Origin: Rubrivivax sp.
GTDB taxonomy: Bacteria > Pseudomonadota > Gammaproteobacteria > Burkholderiales > Burkholderiaceae_C
Length of the DNA stretch: 49,488 nucleotides
Assembly (NCBI GenBank): GCA_027491255.1
Contig: JAIXWM010000146.1
Span: 1 to 49,488 of the forward strand
Reading direction: 5' to 3'
The number at the start of each line of letters is the position of its first letter. Position 1 is the first letter of the stretch. Positions 27,062-34,420 of the stretch are shown here, piece by piece. The translations under genes were made by a program, and so were the position numbers. Below the pieces are notes generated by a model that made no database searches, was not told the origin of the DNA, and saw only the letters and a program-made list of their open reading frames with translations.

Positions 27062-28013
27062 CCGCGTCGGCCTCGGCCCGGATCTGGTCGAGCAGGCGCA
27101 TCACCTCGTCGCCCTCGACGCGCGCGATGTCGTCCTGGTACTTCAGCAGCAGGCCCAGCGTGTTCTGCACCACCTCGGGGTCGAGCACGATCGCGTTCAG
27201 CTCCATCAGCGCGCGCGTCCACTCGATGGTCTCGGCCACGCCCGGCAGCTTGTACAGCTCCACGCCGCGCAGGCGCTGCACGAAGCCGACGATCTGCGCG
27301 GTCAGCGCCTGCGGCGCGCCAGGCACGCGGCGGCGCAGGATCTCGGCCTCGCGCGCGGCGTCGGGGAAGCCCACCCAGTGGTACAGGCAGCGGCGCTTGA
27401 CGGCGTCGTGGATCTCGCGCGTGCGGTTGCTCGTCAGCACGACGATGGGCGGCTGCTTGGCCCGCACCGTGCCGTACTCGGGGATCGTGATCTGCCAGTC
27501 CGACAGCACCTCGAGCAAGAAGGCCTCGAAGGGCTCGTCGGCGCGGTCGAGCTCGTCGATCAGCAGCACCGGGGCCACCGGCCGCGCCGGGTCGATGGCG
27601 TCGAGCAGCGCGCGCTTGATCAGGAAGCGCTCGCTGAAAAGCTCGGTGGCGAGCGCGCCGCGGTCGGCCGCCGCCGCCGGCCCGCCCGGCGCGCTCTCGA
27701 CCCCCGGGCCCGGGCGCGCGGCCTCGGCCAGCCGGATCTCGAGCATCTGGCGCGCGTAGTTCCACTCGTAGGCCGCGCCCGCCAGGTCCAGGCCCTCATA
27801 GCACTGCAGCCGGATCAGCGGCCGCCCGAGCATCGCCGCCACGGTGCGCGCGATCTCGGTCTTGCCGGTGCCCGGCTCGCCCTCGAGGAACAGCGGCCGC
27901 TGCAGCCGCAGCGCCAGGTGCACCACGGTGGCCAGGCGGCGGTCGGCCACGTAGTCCTGCGCCAGCAGGCGCGCGGCGGTGTCGTCGATGGAGGTGGGGA
28001 GGTCGGTCTGCAT
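27054..28013 (-). CDS. CoxD-like MoxR-family AAA+ ATPase
   Basis: The 319-residue AAA+ protein has Walker A LFLEGEPGTGKTEIARTVAA, the family-typical LIRLQCYEGLDLAGAAYEWN, Walker B PVLLIDELDRADEPFEAFLL and sensor 1 PIVVLTSNRTREIHDAVKRR. This is the pattern of CoxD, a chaperone for assembling the active site of molybdenum hydroxylases. It forms a functional pair with the VWA protein encoded next. A 25-residue Pro/Gly/Ala insertion around residues 105-125 is unusual for the family. It lies 29 bases after the medium-subunit gene, within the same minus-strand operon. Confidence 0.9.
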   Translation of the reverse strand: MQTDLPTSIDDTAARLLAQDYVADRRLATVVHLALRLQRPLFLEGEPGTGKTEIARTVAAMLGRPLIRLQCYEGLDLAGAAYEWNYARQMLEIRLAEAARPGPGVESAPGGPAAAADRGALATELFSERFLIKRALLDAIDPARPVAPVLLIDELDRADEPFEAFLLEVLSDWQITIPEYGTVRAKQPPIVVLTSNRTREIHDAVKRRCLYHWVGFPDAAREAEILRRRVPGAPQALTAQIVGFVQRLRGVELYKLPGVAETIEWTRALMELNAIVLDPEVVQNTLGLLLKYQDDIARVEGDEVMRLLDQIRAEADAGV

Positions 28014-28042
28014 TGCTGCAGTATGCCGCCTCCCCGGCAGAC

Positions 28043-28822
28043 TCAGCCCACCGCCCGCGCCGCCAGCACCGGGATCAGCGCGGCGCGGTACTCGGCCGAG
28101 CCGTGCAGGTCGGTGTTCAGGCCGTCGGCGCTGACGCTGGCACCGGCCAGCGCGGCGGCTGACCAGTTCGCGGCCAGGCGGTCTTCCAGCGCCTTGGCGC
28201 GGAAGACGCAGGGCCCGGCGCCGGTGACGGCCACGCGCACGCCCTGCGGGCCCTTGCTGACGAAGACGCCGACGATGGAAAAGCGCGAGGCCGGCTGCTT
28301 GAACTTCTGCCAGCCCGCGGCCTGCGGCACCGGGAAGCTGACCGCGGTGATGACCTCGTCCTCGGCCAGCGCGGTGCCGTACAGGCCGGTGAAGAAGTCG
28401 TCGGCGGCGATGCTGCGACGGTCGGTGTGGACGGTGGCGCCCAGGCCGAGCACGGCCGCCGGGTAGCAGGCCGCCGGGTCGGCGTTGGCCAGGCTGCCGC
28501 CGATCGTGCCGCGGTTGCGCACCTGGCGGTCGCCGATGTTGCCGGCCAGCGCGGCCAGCGCCGGGATCGCGGCACGCACCTCGGCGCTGGCGGCCACGGC
28601 GGCGTGCGTGGTCATCGCGCCGATCTTCACCACACCGCCGGCCACGCTGATGCCGCGCAGGTCGGACACGCTGGCCAGGTCGGCCAGGGCGTCGGGGGCC
28701 TGCAGGCCGAGCTTCATCGCGGCCAGCAGGCTCTGCCCGCCGGCCAGCAACTTGGCGCCCGCCGCCGCGGCGGCACGCGCGTCGGCCACCGAGGCCGGGC
28801 TGCTGTAGTCGAATGCTTGCAT
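28043..28822 (-). CDS. Molybdenum hydroxylase FAD-binding subunit (CoxM type)
   Basis: The 259-residue flavoprotein subunit passes electrons from FAD. FAD-binding signatures are AKLLAGGQSLLAAMKLGL and GNIGDRQVRNRGTIGGSLAN with NADPAACYPAAVLGLGATV. These are the double-glycine and T-I-G-G-x-x-x-N elements of the CoxM/xanthine dehydrogenase family. The frame is open upstream to 29005, overlapping the large-subunit gene. I chose the ATG at 28822, which has AAGGAGA nine bases before it and follows the large-subunit stop by 20 bases. Gene order small-large-medium is as in form II enzymes. Confidence 0.93.
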   Translation of the reverse strand: MQAFDYSSPASVADARAAAAAGAKLLAGGQSLLAAMKLGLQAPDALADLASVSDLRGISVAGGVVKIGAMTTHAAVAASAEVRAAIPALAALAGNIGDRQVRNRGTIGGSLANADPAACYPAAVLGLGATVHTDRRSIAADDFFTGLYGTALAEDEVITAVSFPVPQAAGWQKFKQPASRFSIVGVFVSKGPQGVRVAVTGAGPCVFRAKALEDRLAANWSAAALAGASVSADGLNTDLHGSAEYRAALIPVLAARAVG

Positions 28823-28842
28823 GGATGAGTCTCCTTCCGTGC

Positions 28843-31194
28843 TCAGGCGGCCTGGCGCGCGGCCTGCCAGACGGTGAACGGGGTCGCGGGCATCGGCACG
28901 TCCTTGACGCCCAGCGCGTTGCAGATGGCGTTGATCACCGCCGGCGGCGAGCCGATGGCACCCGCCTCGCCGCAGCCCTTCACACCCAGGGGGTTGTGCG
29001 TGCAAGGGGTGCCGTGCGAGGAGTCGACGACGAAGCTCGGCACGTCGTCGGCGCGCGGCATCGCGTAGTCCATGTAGCTGCCGGTCAGCAGCTGGCCGCT
29101 GGCCTCGTCGTAGACGCCGTGCTCGAGCAGCGCCTGCCCGATGCCCTGCGCCAGCCCGCCGTGCACCTGGCCTTCGACGATCATCGGGTTGATGACGTTG
29201 CCGAAGTCGTCGCAGGCGGTGAAGCGGTCCACCCGGGTGTGGCCCGTGGCGGGGTCGACCTCGACTTCGCAGATGTAGGTGCCGGCCGGGTAGGTGAAGT
29301 TGCTCGGGTCGTAGAAGGCGTTCTCGTTCAGGCCGGGCTCGAGCTTGTCGTGCGGGAAGTTGTGCGGCACGTAGGCGGTGAGCGAGACGCTGGCAAAGGG
29401 CACGGACTTGTCGGTGCCGGCCACCTTGAACTGCCCGCCCTCGAAGATCACGTCGGTGTCGGCCGCCTCCATCAGGTGCGCAGCGATCTTGCGCCCCTTG
29501 GCGATGATCTTGTCCAGCGCCTTGACGATGGCCGTGCCGCCGACCGCGATCGAGCGGCTGCCGTAGGTGCCCATGCCGAACAGCACCTTGCCGGTGTCGC
29601 CGTGCTGGATGTCGATGTCCTCCATCGGGATGCCGAGCTTGTCGGCCACGACCTGCGCGAAGGTGGTCTCGTGGCCCTGGCCGTGGCTGTGGCTGCCGGT
29701 GTAGACGGTGACCTTGCCCGTGGGGTGCACGCGCACCTCGCCGGCCTCGAACAGGCCGGCGCGCGCGCCGAGCGCGCCCGCCACCGACGACGGCGCGATG
29801 CCGCAGGCCTCGATGTAGCAGGCATAGCCGATGCCGCGCTTCAGGCCCTTGGCCGCGCTGGCGGCCTTGCGCGCCGCGAAGCCGGCCACGTCGGCGAGCT
29901 CGATGCCGCGCGTCAGCGTGGCGTTGTAGTCGCCCACGTCATAGGTCAGGCCCACCGGGGTGGCGTAGGGGAACTGCGTGATGAAGTTGCGGCGGCGAAT
30001 CTCCGCCGGGTCGATCCCCATCTCGGTGGCTGCCGTCTCGACGATGCGCTCGAGCAGGTAGGTGGCCTCGGGCCGGCCGGCGCCGCGGTAGGCGTCCACC
30101 GGCGCGGTGTTGGTGAACACCGCCTTGACCTCGCACCAGATCTTGGGCGTCTTGTACTGGCCCGCCAGCAGCGTGGCGTGCAGGATGGTGGGGATGCAAC
30201 TCGCGAACGTGGACAGGTAGGCGCCCATGTTGGCCGTGGTGTTGGCGCGCAGCGCCAGGAAGTGGCCGTCCTTGTCGAGCGCGAGCTCGGCCGTGCTGAC
30301 GTGGTCGCGGCCGTGGGCGTCGGACAGGAAGCTCTCGCTGCGCTCGGCGGCCCACTTGATCGGGCGCTTGAGCTGCTTGCTCGCCCAGACCATCGCGGTT
30401 TCTTCGCCGTACAGATAGATCTTGCTGCCGAAGCCGCCGCCGACGTCGGGCGCGACGACGCGCATCTTGTGCTCGGGGATGCCGAGCACGAAGGCGCACA
30501 TCAGCAGGCGCTCGACATGCGGATTCTGGTTGGCCACGTACAGCGTGTAGCTGTCGTCGTGCGCGCTGTAGCTGGCATTGGCCGCGCGCGGCTCGATGGC
30601 GTTCGGGATCAGGCGGTTGTTGCGGAACTTCAGCGTCGTCACGTGCGCCGCCTGCGCGAAGGCGGCGTCCACGCCGGCCTTGTCGCCGATGCCCCAGTGG
30701 TAGCACTGGTTGTCGGGCGCCTCGTCGTGCACGGCGCTGCCGGCGCCGAAGGCGCGGGCGGTGTCGACGACCGGGCTCAGGACCTCGTAGTCGACGTCGA
30801 TCAGCGAGGCCGCGGCGCGCGCCTGCTCGACCGTCTCGGCCACGACCATGGCGACGCGGTCGCCGACGTAGCGCACCTTGCCGTCGGCCAGCACCGGGTG
30901 CTTGGGCTCCTTCATCGGCGTGCCGTCCAGGCTGTTGATCAGCCAGCCGCAGGGCAGGCCTCCGACGGCCTTGAAGTGCTCGCCGGTGAAGATGCCCACC
31001 ACCCCGGGCGCCTTGGCGGCGGCGGTGGTGTCGAGGGACTTGATGCGTGCGTGCGCGTGCGGCGAGCGCAGGAAGGCAGCGTAGGTCTGCCCCGGCAGCG
31101 TGATGTCGTCCGTGTACTGGCCCTGGCCGGTCAGGAAGCGGGCGTCCTCGCGCCGCTCGACCGACTGGCCGACGAACCCTTGGCGTGCGTTCAT
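28843..31194 (-). CDS. Molybdenum hydroxylase large subunit, CoxL form II type
   Basis: The 783-residue catalytic subunit binds the molybdopterin cofactor. Landmarks: the N-terminal RREDARFLTGQGQYTDDI; the cofactor-binding DVGGGFGSKIYLYGEE; the active-site loop AYRGAGRPEATYLLER; SHSHGQGHETTFAQVVADKL; and the late GCGEAGAIGSPPAVINAI containing the expected catalytic Glu. The loop reads AYRGAGR, the form II signature, and lacks the AYxCSFR loop of true form I CO dehydrogenase. CO oxidation is therefore not assured and the real substrate may be a heterocycle, aldehyde or purine-like compound. Length is normal. AGGAG precedes the ATG by five bases. It is the second gene of the S-L-M-D-E operon. 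Confidence 0.95.
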   Translation of the reverse strand: MNARQGFVGQSVERREDARFLTGQGQYTDDITLPGQTYAAFLRSPHAHARIKSLDTTAAAKAPGVVGIFTGEHFKAVGGLPCGWLINSLDGTPMKEPKHPVLADGKVRYVGDRVAMVVAETVEQARAAASLIDVDYEVLSPVVDTARAFGAGSAVHDEAPDNQCYHWGIGDKAGVDAAFAQAAHVTTLKFRNNRLIPNAIEPRAANASYSAHDDSYTLYVANQNPHVERLLMCAFVLGIPEHKMRVVAPDVGGGFGSKIYLYGEETAMVWASKQLKRPIKWAAERSESFLSDAHGRDHVSTAELALDKDGHFLALRANTTANMGAYLSTFASCIPTILHATLLAGQYKTPKIWCEVKAVFTNTAPVDAYRGAGRPEATYLLERIVETAATEMGIDPAEIRRRNFITQFPYATPVGLTYDVGDYNATLTRGIELADVAGFAARKAASAAKGLKRGIGYACYIEACGIAPSSVAGALGARAGLFEAGEVRVHPTGKVTVYTGSHSHGQGHETTFAQVVADKLGIPMEDIDIQHGDTGKVLFGMGTYGSRSIAVGGTAIVKALDKIIAKGRKIAAHLMEAADTDVIFEGGQFKVAGTDKSVPFASVSLTAYVPHNFPHDKLEPGLNENAFYDPSNFTYPAGTYICEVEVDPATGHTRVDRFTACDDFGNVINPMIVEGQVHGGLAQGIGQALLEHGVYDEASGQLLTGSYMDYAMPRADDVPSFVVDSSHGTPCTHNPLGVKGCGEAGAIGSPPAVINAICNALGVKDVPMPATPFTVWQAARQAA

Positions 31195-31237
31195 GCGGTA
31201 CTCCTGGTGAACCTGTTGAATTCGGTGGGGACGGGGC

Positions 31238-31714
<477 letters not shown>

Positions 31715-31949
31715 GGGAACTCTCTCCTGTCTGTGGCGCCGGCAGGCCCATGCCGCCGCGCGCCGCCTCGAAATCGACCCGTGATGCTAGGCCCGCCGCC
31801 AAGCCGCAGGCCCCCCGGCAAACCCTTACCAATGGATACAAAGGCGCAAGCCTTTTGCCAGGCGCGCCGCTTGTACGGTCTTGACGCGCGGCAAAGCCCG
31901 GCCGCCCCGCAGCGCACGAACCGCCGCCGAACGGCTAAGCTTGCACATC
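31715..31949. promoter_or_regulatory. Divergent control region of the hydroxylase operon and xdhC
   Basis: The gap should hold both promoters. It contains a perfect hairpin-forming inverted repeat at 31840-31855 (AAAGGC, GCAA loop, GCCTTT). On the minus strand it reads through TTGTATCCATTGGTAAGG, an AT-richer stretch that could be an activator site (a LysR-type protein would fit a divergent catabolic promoter). A TTGACG at about 31879 lacks a clear -10. These are suggestions only. Confidence 0.4.
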
Positions 31950-32954
31950 ATGGACAACATCGATCTGCAGATCCTGCGCCAGGTCATGGCCTGGCGCGAT
32001 TCCGGGCATGGCGTGGCGCTGGGCACCATCACCCGCACCTGGGGTTCGGCGCCGCGCCCGCCGGGCTCGAGCGTGGCCATCCGCGACGACGGCCTGGTGG
32101 CCGGCAGCGTGTCCGGCGGCTGCATCGAGGACGACCTGATCGACAAGGCGAAGTCGGGCGCGCTGGCCACGGGGCGGCCGCAGGTGGTGCGCTACGGCAT
32201 CGACGCCGACGCGGCGCACCGCTTCGGGCTGCCGTGCGGCGGGTTGATCGAACTCGTGCTCGAGCCCGTGGAGCCGCGCACCCGGCTGTCCGAACTGCTG
32301 CAGCGCCTGGAGCGCGGTGAACGCGTGCGTCGACGGCTGGAGATCGCCAGCGGCGAGGTCGAGCTCGACCTCGCCGGCAGCGCCGACGAACTGGAGCTGA
32401 CCGCCACCCACCTGACCACGCACCACGGCCCGCGCTGGCGCCTGCTGCTGATCGGCGCCGGGCAGCTCACGCAGTACCTGGCGCCCATGGCCGGTGCCCT
32501 GGGCTACGAGGTGCTGGTGTGCGACCCGCGCGAGGAATACACCGTCGGCTTCGCCGCCGAAGGCGCGCGTCTCGTGCCCGGCATGCCCGACGACGCGGTG
32601 CGCGAACTGCGCCCCGACGGCCACACCGCCATCATCGCCCTCACGCACGACCCCAAGCTCGACGACCTGGCGCTGATGGAGGCGCTGGCCAGCCCGGCTT
32701 TCTACGTCGGCGCCATCGGCTCGCGTGCCAACCAGGCCAAGCGCAAGCAGCGCCTGGCCGAGCACTTCGGCATCGCCGCCGACACGCTGGCGCGGCTGCA
32801 CGGCCCGGTGGGACTGAAGAACGGCGCGCGCACCCCGCCCGAGATCGCCGTCAGCATCCTGGCCGAACTGACCGCCGTGCGCTACGGCTACCGCGTGCCC
32901 GAGCCGGTGCCGGTGTCGCCGCAGGCGGCGGTGGCGGCGGGGTGCCTGGCCTGA
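31950..32954 (+). CDS. xdhC: XdhC/CoxI-family cofactor maturation protein
   Basis: The 334-residue protein has the XdhC_CoxI N-terminal domain (VALGTITRTWGSAPRPPGSS, VAGSVSGGCIEDDLI, FGLPCGGLIELVLEP). It also has a C-terminal Rossmann domain (LLLIGAGQLTQYLAPMAGAL, YVGAIGSRANQAKRKQRLAE, KNGARTPPEIAVSILAELTA). Members bind the pterin cofactor, help sulfurate it and load it into hydroxylases of the xanthine dehydrogenase family. It is divergent from the hydroxylase operon it should serve. The ATG at 31950 fits the domain start; the in-frame start at 31881 adds a non-conserved, Arg-rich leader. Confidence 0.93.
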   Translation: MDNIDLQILRQVMAWRDSGHGVALGTITRTWGSAPRPPGSSVAIRDDGLVAGSVSGGCIEDDLIDKAKSGALATGRPQVVRYGIDADAAHRFGLPCGGLIELVLEPVEPRTRLSELLQRLERGERVRRRLEIASGEVELDLAGSADELELTATHLTTHHGPRWRLLLIGAGQLTQYLAPMAGALGYEVLVCDPREEYTVGFAAEGARLVPGMPDDAVRELRPDGHTAIIALTHDPKLDDLALMEALASPAFYVGAIGSRANQAKRKQRLAEHFGIAADTLARLHGPVGLKNGARTPPEIAVSILAELTAVRYGYRVPEPVPVSPQAAVAAGCLA

Positions 32955-33042
32955 GGCCGTCCGGGTTCGAGATTGCGATGGGCGGCCCGGCGTCACCTCG
33001 AGGTGCCGCCCCCCAGGGGACGGGCTGCCCGCAAGCGCTGCG
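32955..33042. other. Convergent gap after xdhC
   Basis: A dyad around CACCTCGAGGTG (32994-33005) is enclosed by GGGCGGC and GCCGCCC. It could serve as a bidirectional stop signal but has no T-run. Confidence 0.3.
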
Positions 33043-33228
33043 CTAGGTCGATCGCGTGAACGTCGACAGCGCCACGATTGCAAAGAAGCCCAGCGCTCCG
33101 AATATCGTCCACCTGAAGATCACCAGCCCGCGCCGGCGCCAGGCCAGGTTGCGGGTGACCAGGTACATCCCGAAGCACAGCAGGCTGGCCAGCAGCAGCA
33201 GGCCGAAGATCAGGCGAAAGGCGACCAT
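33043..33228 (-). CDS. Small two-helix membrane protein
   Basis: The 61-residue frame begins MVAFRLIFGLLLLASLLCFG, continues MYLVTRNLAWRRRGLVIFRW and ends in a second helix IFGALGFFAIVALSTFT. Two hydrophobic helices are separated by a basic loop, so both ends should face the same side. The coherent hydrophobicity makes a chance frame unlikely. It lies 19 bases downstream of the lpxC stop on the same strand and probably shares its transcript. I do not recognise the family. The ribosome binding site is weak. Confidence 0.65.
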   Translation of the reverse strand: MVAFRLIFGLLLLASLLCFGMYLVTRNLAWRRRGLVIFRWTIFGALGFFAIVALSTFTRST

Positions 33229-33247
33229 GCCGCGCGCCGGCTGTGGC

Positions 33248-34183
33248 CTACCAGGCCGGCGCCAGCGCGGCCAGACCGGCCGGCGCGCGCGCGGCGTCGT
33301 CGAAGGTGACGATGTCCCAGGCCGTGGCGTCGGCCAGCAGCGCGCGCAGCAGGCGGTTGTTCATCGCGTGCCCGCTGCGGTAGGCGACGTAGTGCGCCAG
33401 CAGCGGGCGGCCCAGGATGTGCAGGTCGCCGATGGCGTCCAGGATCTTGTGCTTGGCGAACTCGTCGTCGTAGCGCAGCCCGTCGGCGTTGAGCACGCGG
33501 TAGTCGTCGACGACGATCACGTTGTCCAGGCTGCCGCCCAGCCCCAGCCCGCGCGAGCGCAGCATCTCCACGTCCTTCGTGAAGCCGAAGGTGCGGGCCC
33601 GCGCGATGTCGGCCTTGTAGCGGCCCGAGCCCATGTCGAAGCTCACGCGCTGGCCGGTGGCGTCCAGCGCCGGGTGGCCGAAGTCGATCTCGAAGCTGAG
33701 CTTGTAGCCGTCGTGCGGCTCCAGGCGCGCCCATTTCAGCGCCGTGCCCTCGCCCTCGCGCACCTCGACCGCGCGCTTCACGCGCAGGAAGCGCTTGGGC
33801 GCCGGCTGCACCTCGATGCCCGCGCTCTGCAGCAGGAAGACGAAGGACGCGGCCGAGCCGTCGAGGATGGGCACCTCCTCGCCGTCGATGTCGACCACGA
33901 GGTTGTCCAGCCCGAGGCCGGCGCAGGCCGACATCAGGTGCTCGATGGTTTGCACCTTGGGCGCAGCGGGATCGCCGCCGGGGCTGACGGTGGAGGCCAT
34001 GCGGGTGTCGCAGACCGCCTGCGCGTCGATGCGGATGTCCGCCGGCTCGGGCAGGTCGACGCGGCGGAAGGTGATGCCGGCGTCCGGCGCGGCCGGACGC
34101 AGCGTCAGCGTGACCTTCTGGCCGCTGTGCACGCCCACGCCGACGGCCTGGACGACGGATTTGAGGGTGCGCTGGCAGAGCAT
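33248..34183 (-). CDS. lpxC: UDP-3-O-acyl-N-acetylglucosamine deacetylase
   Basis: The 311-residue enzyme carries out the committed, zinc-dependent step of lipid A synthesis. Signatures in order are RTLKSVVQAVGVGVHSGQKV, VQTIEHLMSACAGLGLDNL (first Zn-binding His), LDGSAASFVFLLQSAG, then FDEFAKHKILDAIGD-type DDEFAKHKILDAIGDLHILG (Zn-binding His and Asp) and AYRSGHAMNNRLLRAL. Length is normal. In many proteobacteria lpxC ends the dcw cluster after ftsZ. Here its upstream neighbour is the divergent giant RTX gene, so the usual context is broken on this side. Confidence 0.96.
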   Translation of the reverse strand: MLCQRTLKSVVQAVGVGVHSGQKVTLTLRPAAPDAGITFRRVDLPEPADIRIDAQAVCDTRMASTVSPGGDPAAPKVQTIEHLMSACAGLGLDNLVVDIDGEEVPILDGSAASFVFLLQSAGIEVQPAPKRFLRVKRAVEVREGEGTALKWARLEPHDGYKLSFEIDFGHPALDATGQRVSFDMGSGRYKADIARARTFGFTKDVEMLRSRGLGLGGSLDNVIVVDDYRVLNADGLRYDDEFAKHKILDAIGDLHILGRPLLAHYVAYRSGHAMNNRLLRALLADATAWDIVTFDDAARAPAGLAALAPAW

Positions 34184-34259
34184 GACTGCGGATTGTCGTC
34201 CATGGCGCGAGGCCCGACGGCCGGGCGCGCATCAGCGCCGTCCGAAGACCCGATTTCGC

Positions 34260-34289
34260 TTGAAACGCCGGTCCGGCTGCCGATATAGT
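34260..34289 (+). promoter_or_regulatory. Sigma-70 promoter of the giant RTX gene
   Basis: TTGAAA (34260-34265) and TATAGT (34284-34289) are separated by 18 bases, a good match to the sigma-70 consensus in otherwise very GC-rich DNA. Transcription would start at about 34295-34298, giving a leader of about 125 bases before the ATG at 34421. Confidence 0.7.
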
Positions 34290-34294
34290 TACGT

Positions 34295-34419
34295 GAAGAC
34301 CCCTCCGCTGGCGCGGAAAAGAATGGGGCAGGCGCGGGGCGTGAACATGCAGCGCGTCAGGGGAGTTCTAGCAACGCGCCATGGCGGCCCGTTCGGCCGC
34401 GCAGGCGCATGGGGTCTTC
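34295..34419 (+). promoter_or_regulatory. Structured mRNA leader of the giant RTX gene
   Basis: GAAGACCCC at 34295-34303 is perfectly complementary to GGGGTCTTC at 34411-34419. Inside this 9-bp closing stem lie three local hairpins: CCGC-TGGC-GCGG (34305-34316), GCGCGT/ACGCGC around a 16-base loop (34352-34379), and GCGGCC-CGTTC-GGCCGC (about 34384-34400). The 3' arm includes GGGG, the likely ribosome binding site for the ATG at 34421, so folding could block translation. It matches no riboswitch class I recognise. Confidence 0.55.
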
Positions 34420-34420
34420 G

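Noticed and set aside
28843..31194. True (form I) carbon monoxide dehydrogenase
   Set aside because: The active-site loop is AYRGAGR and lacks the Cu-binding Cys of AYxCSFR; subunit order is S-L-M, as in form II.
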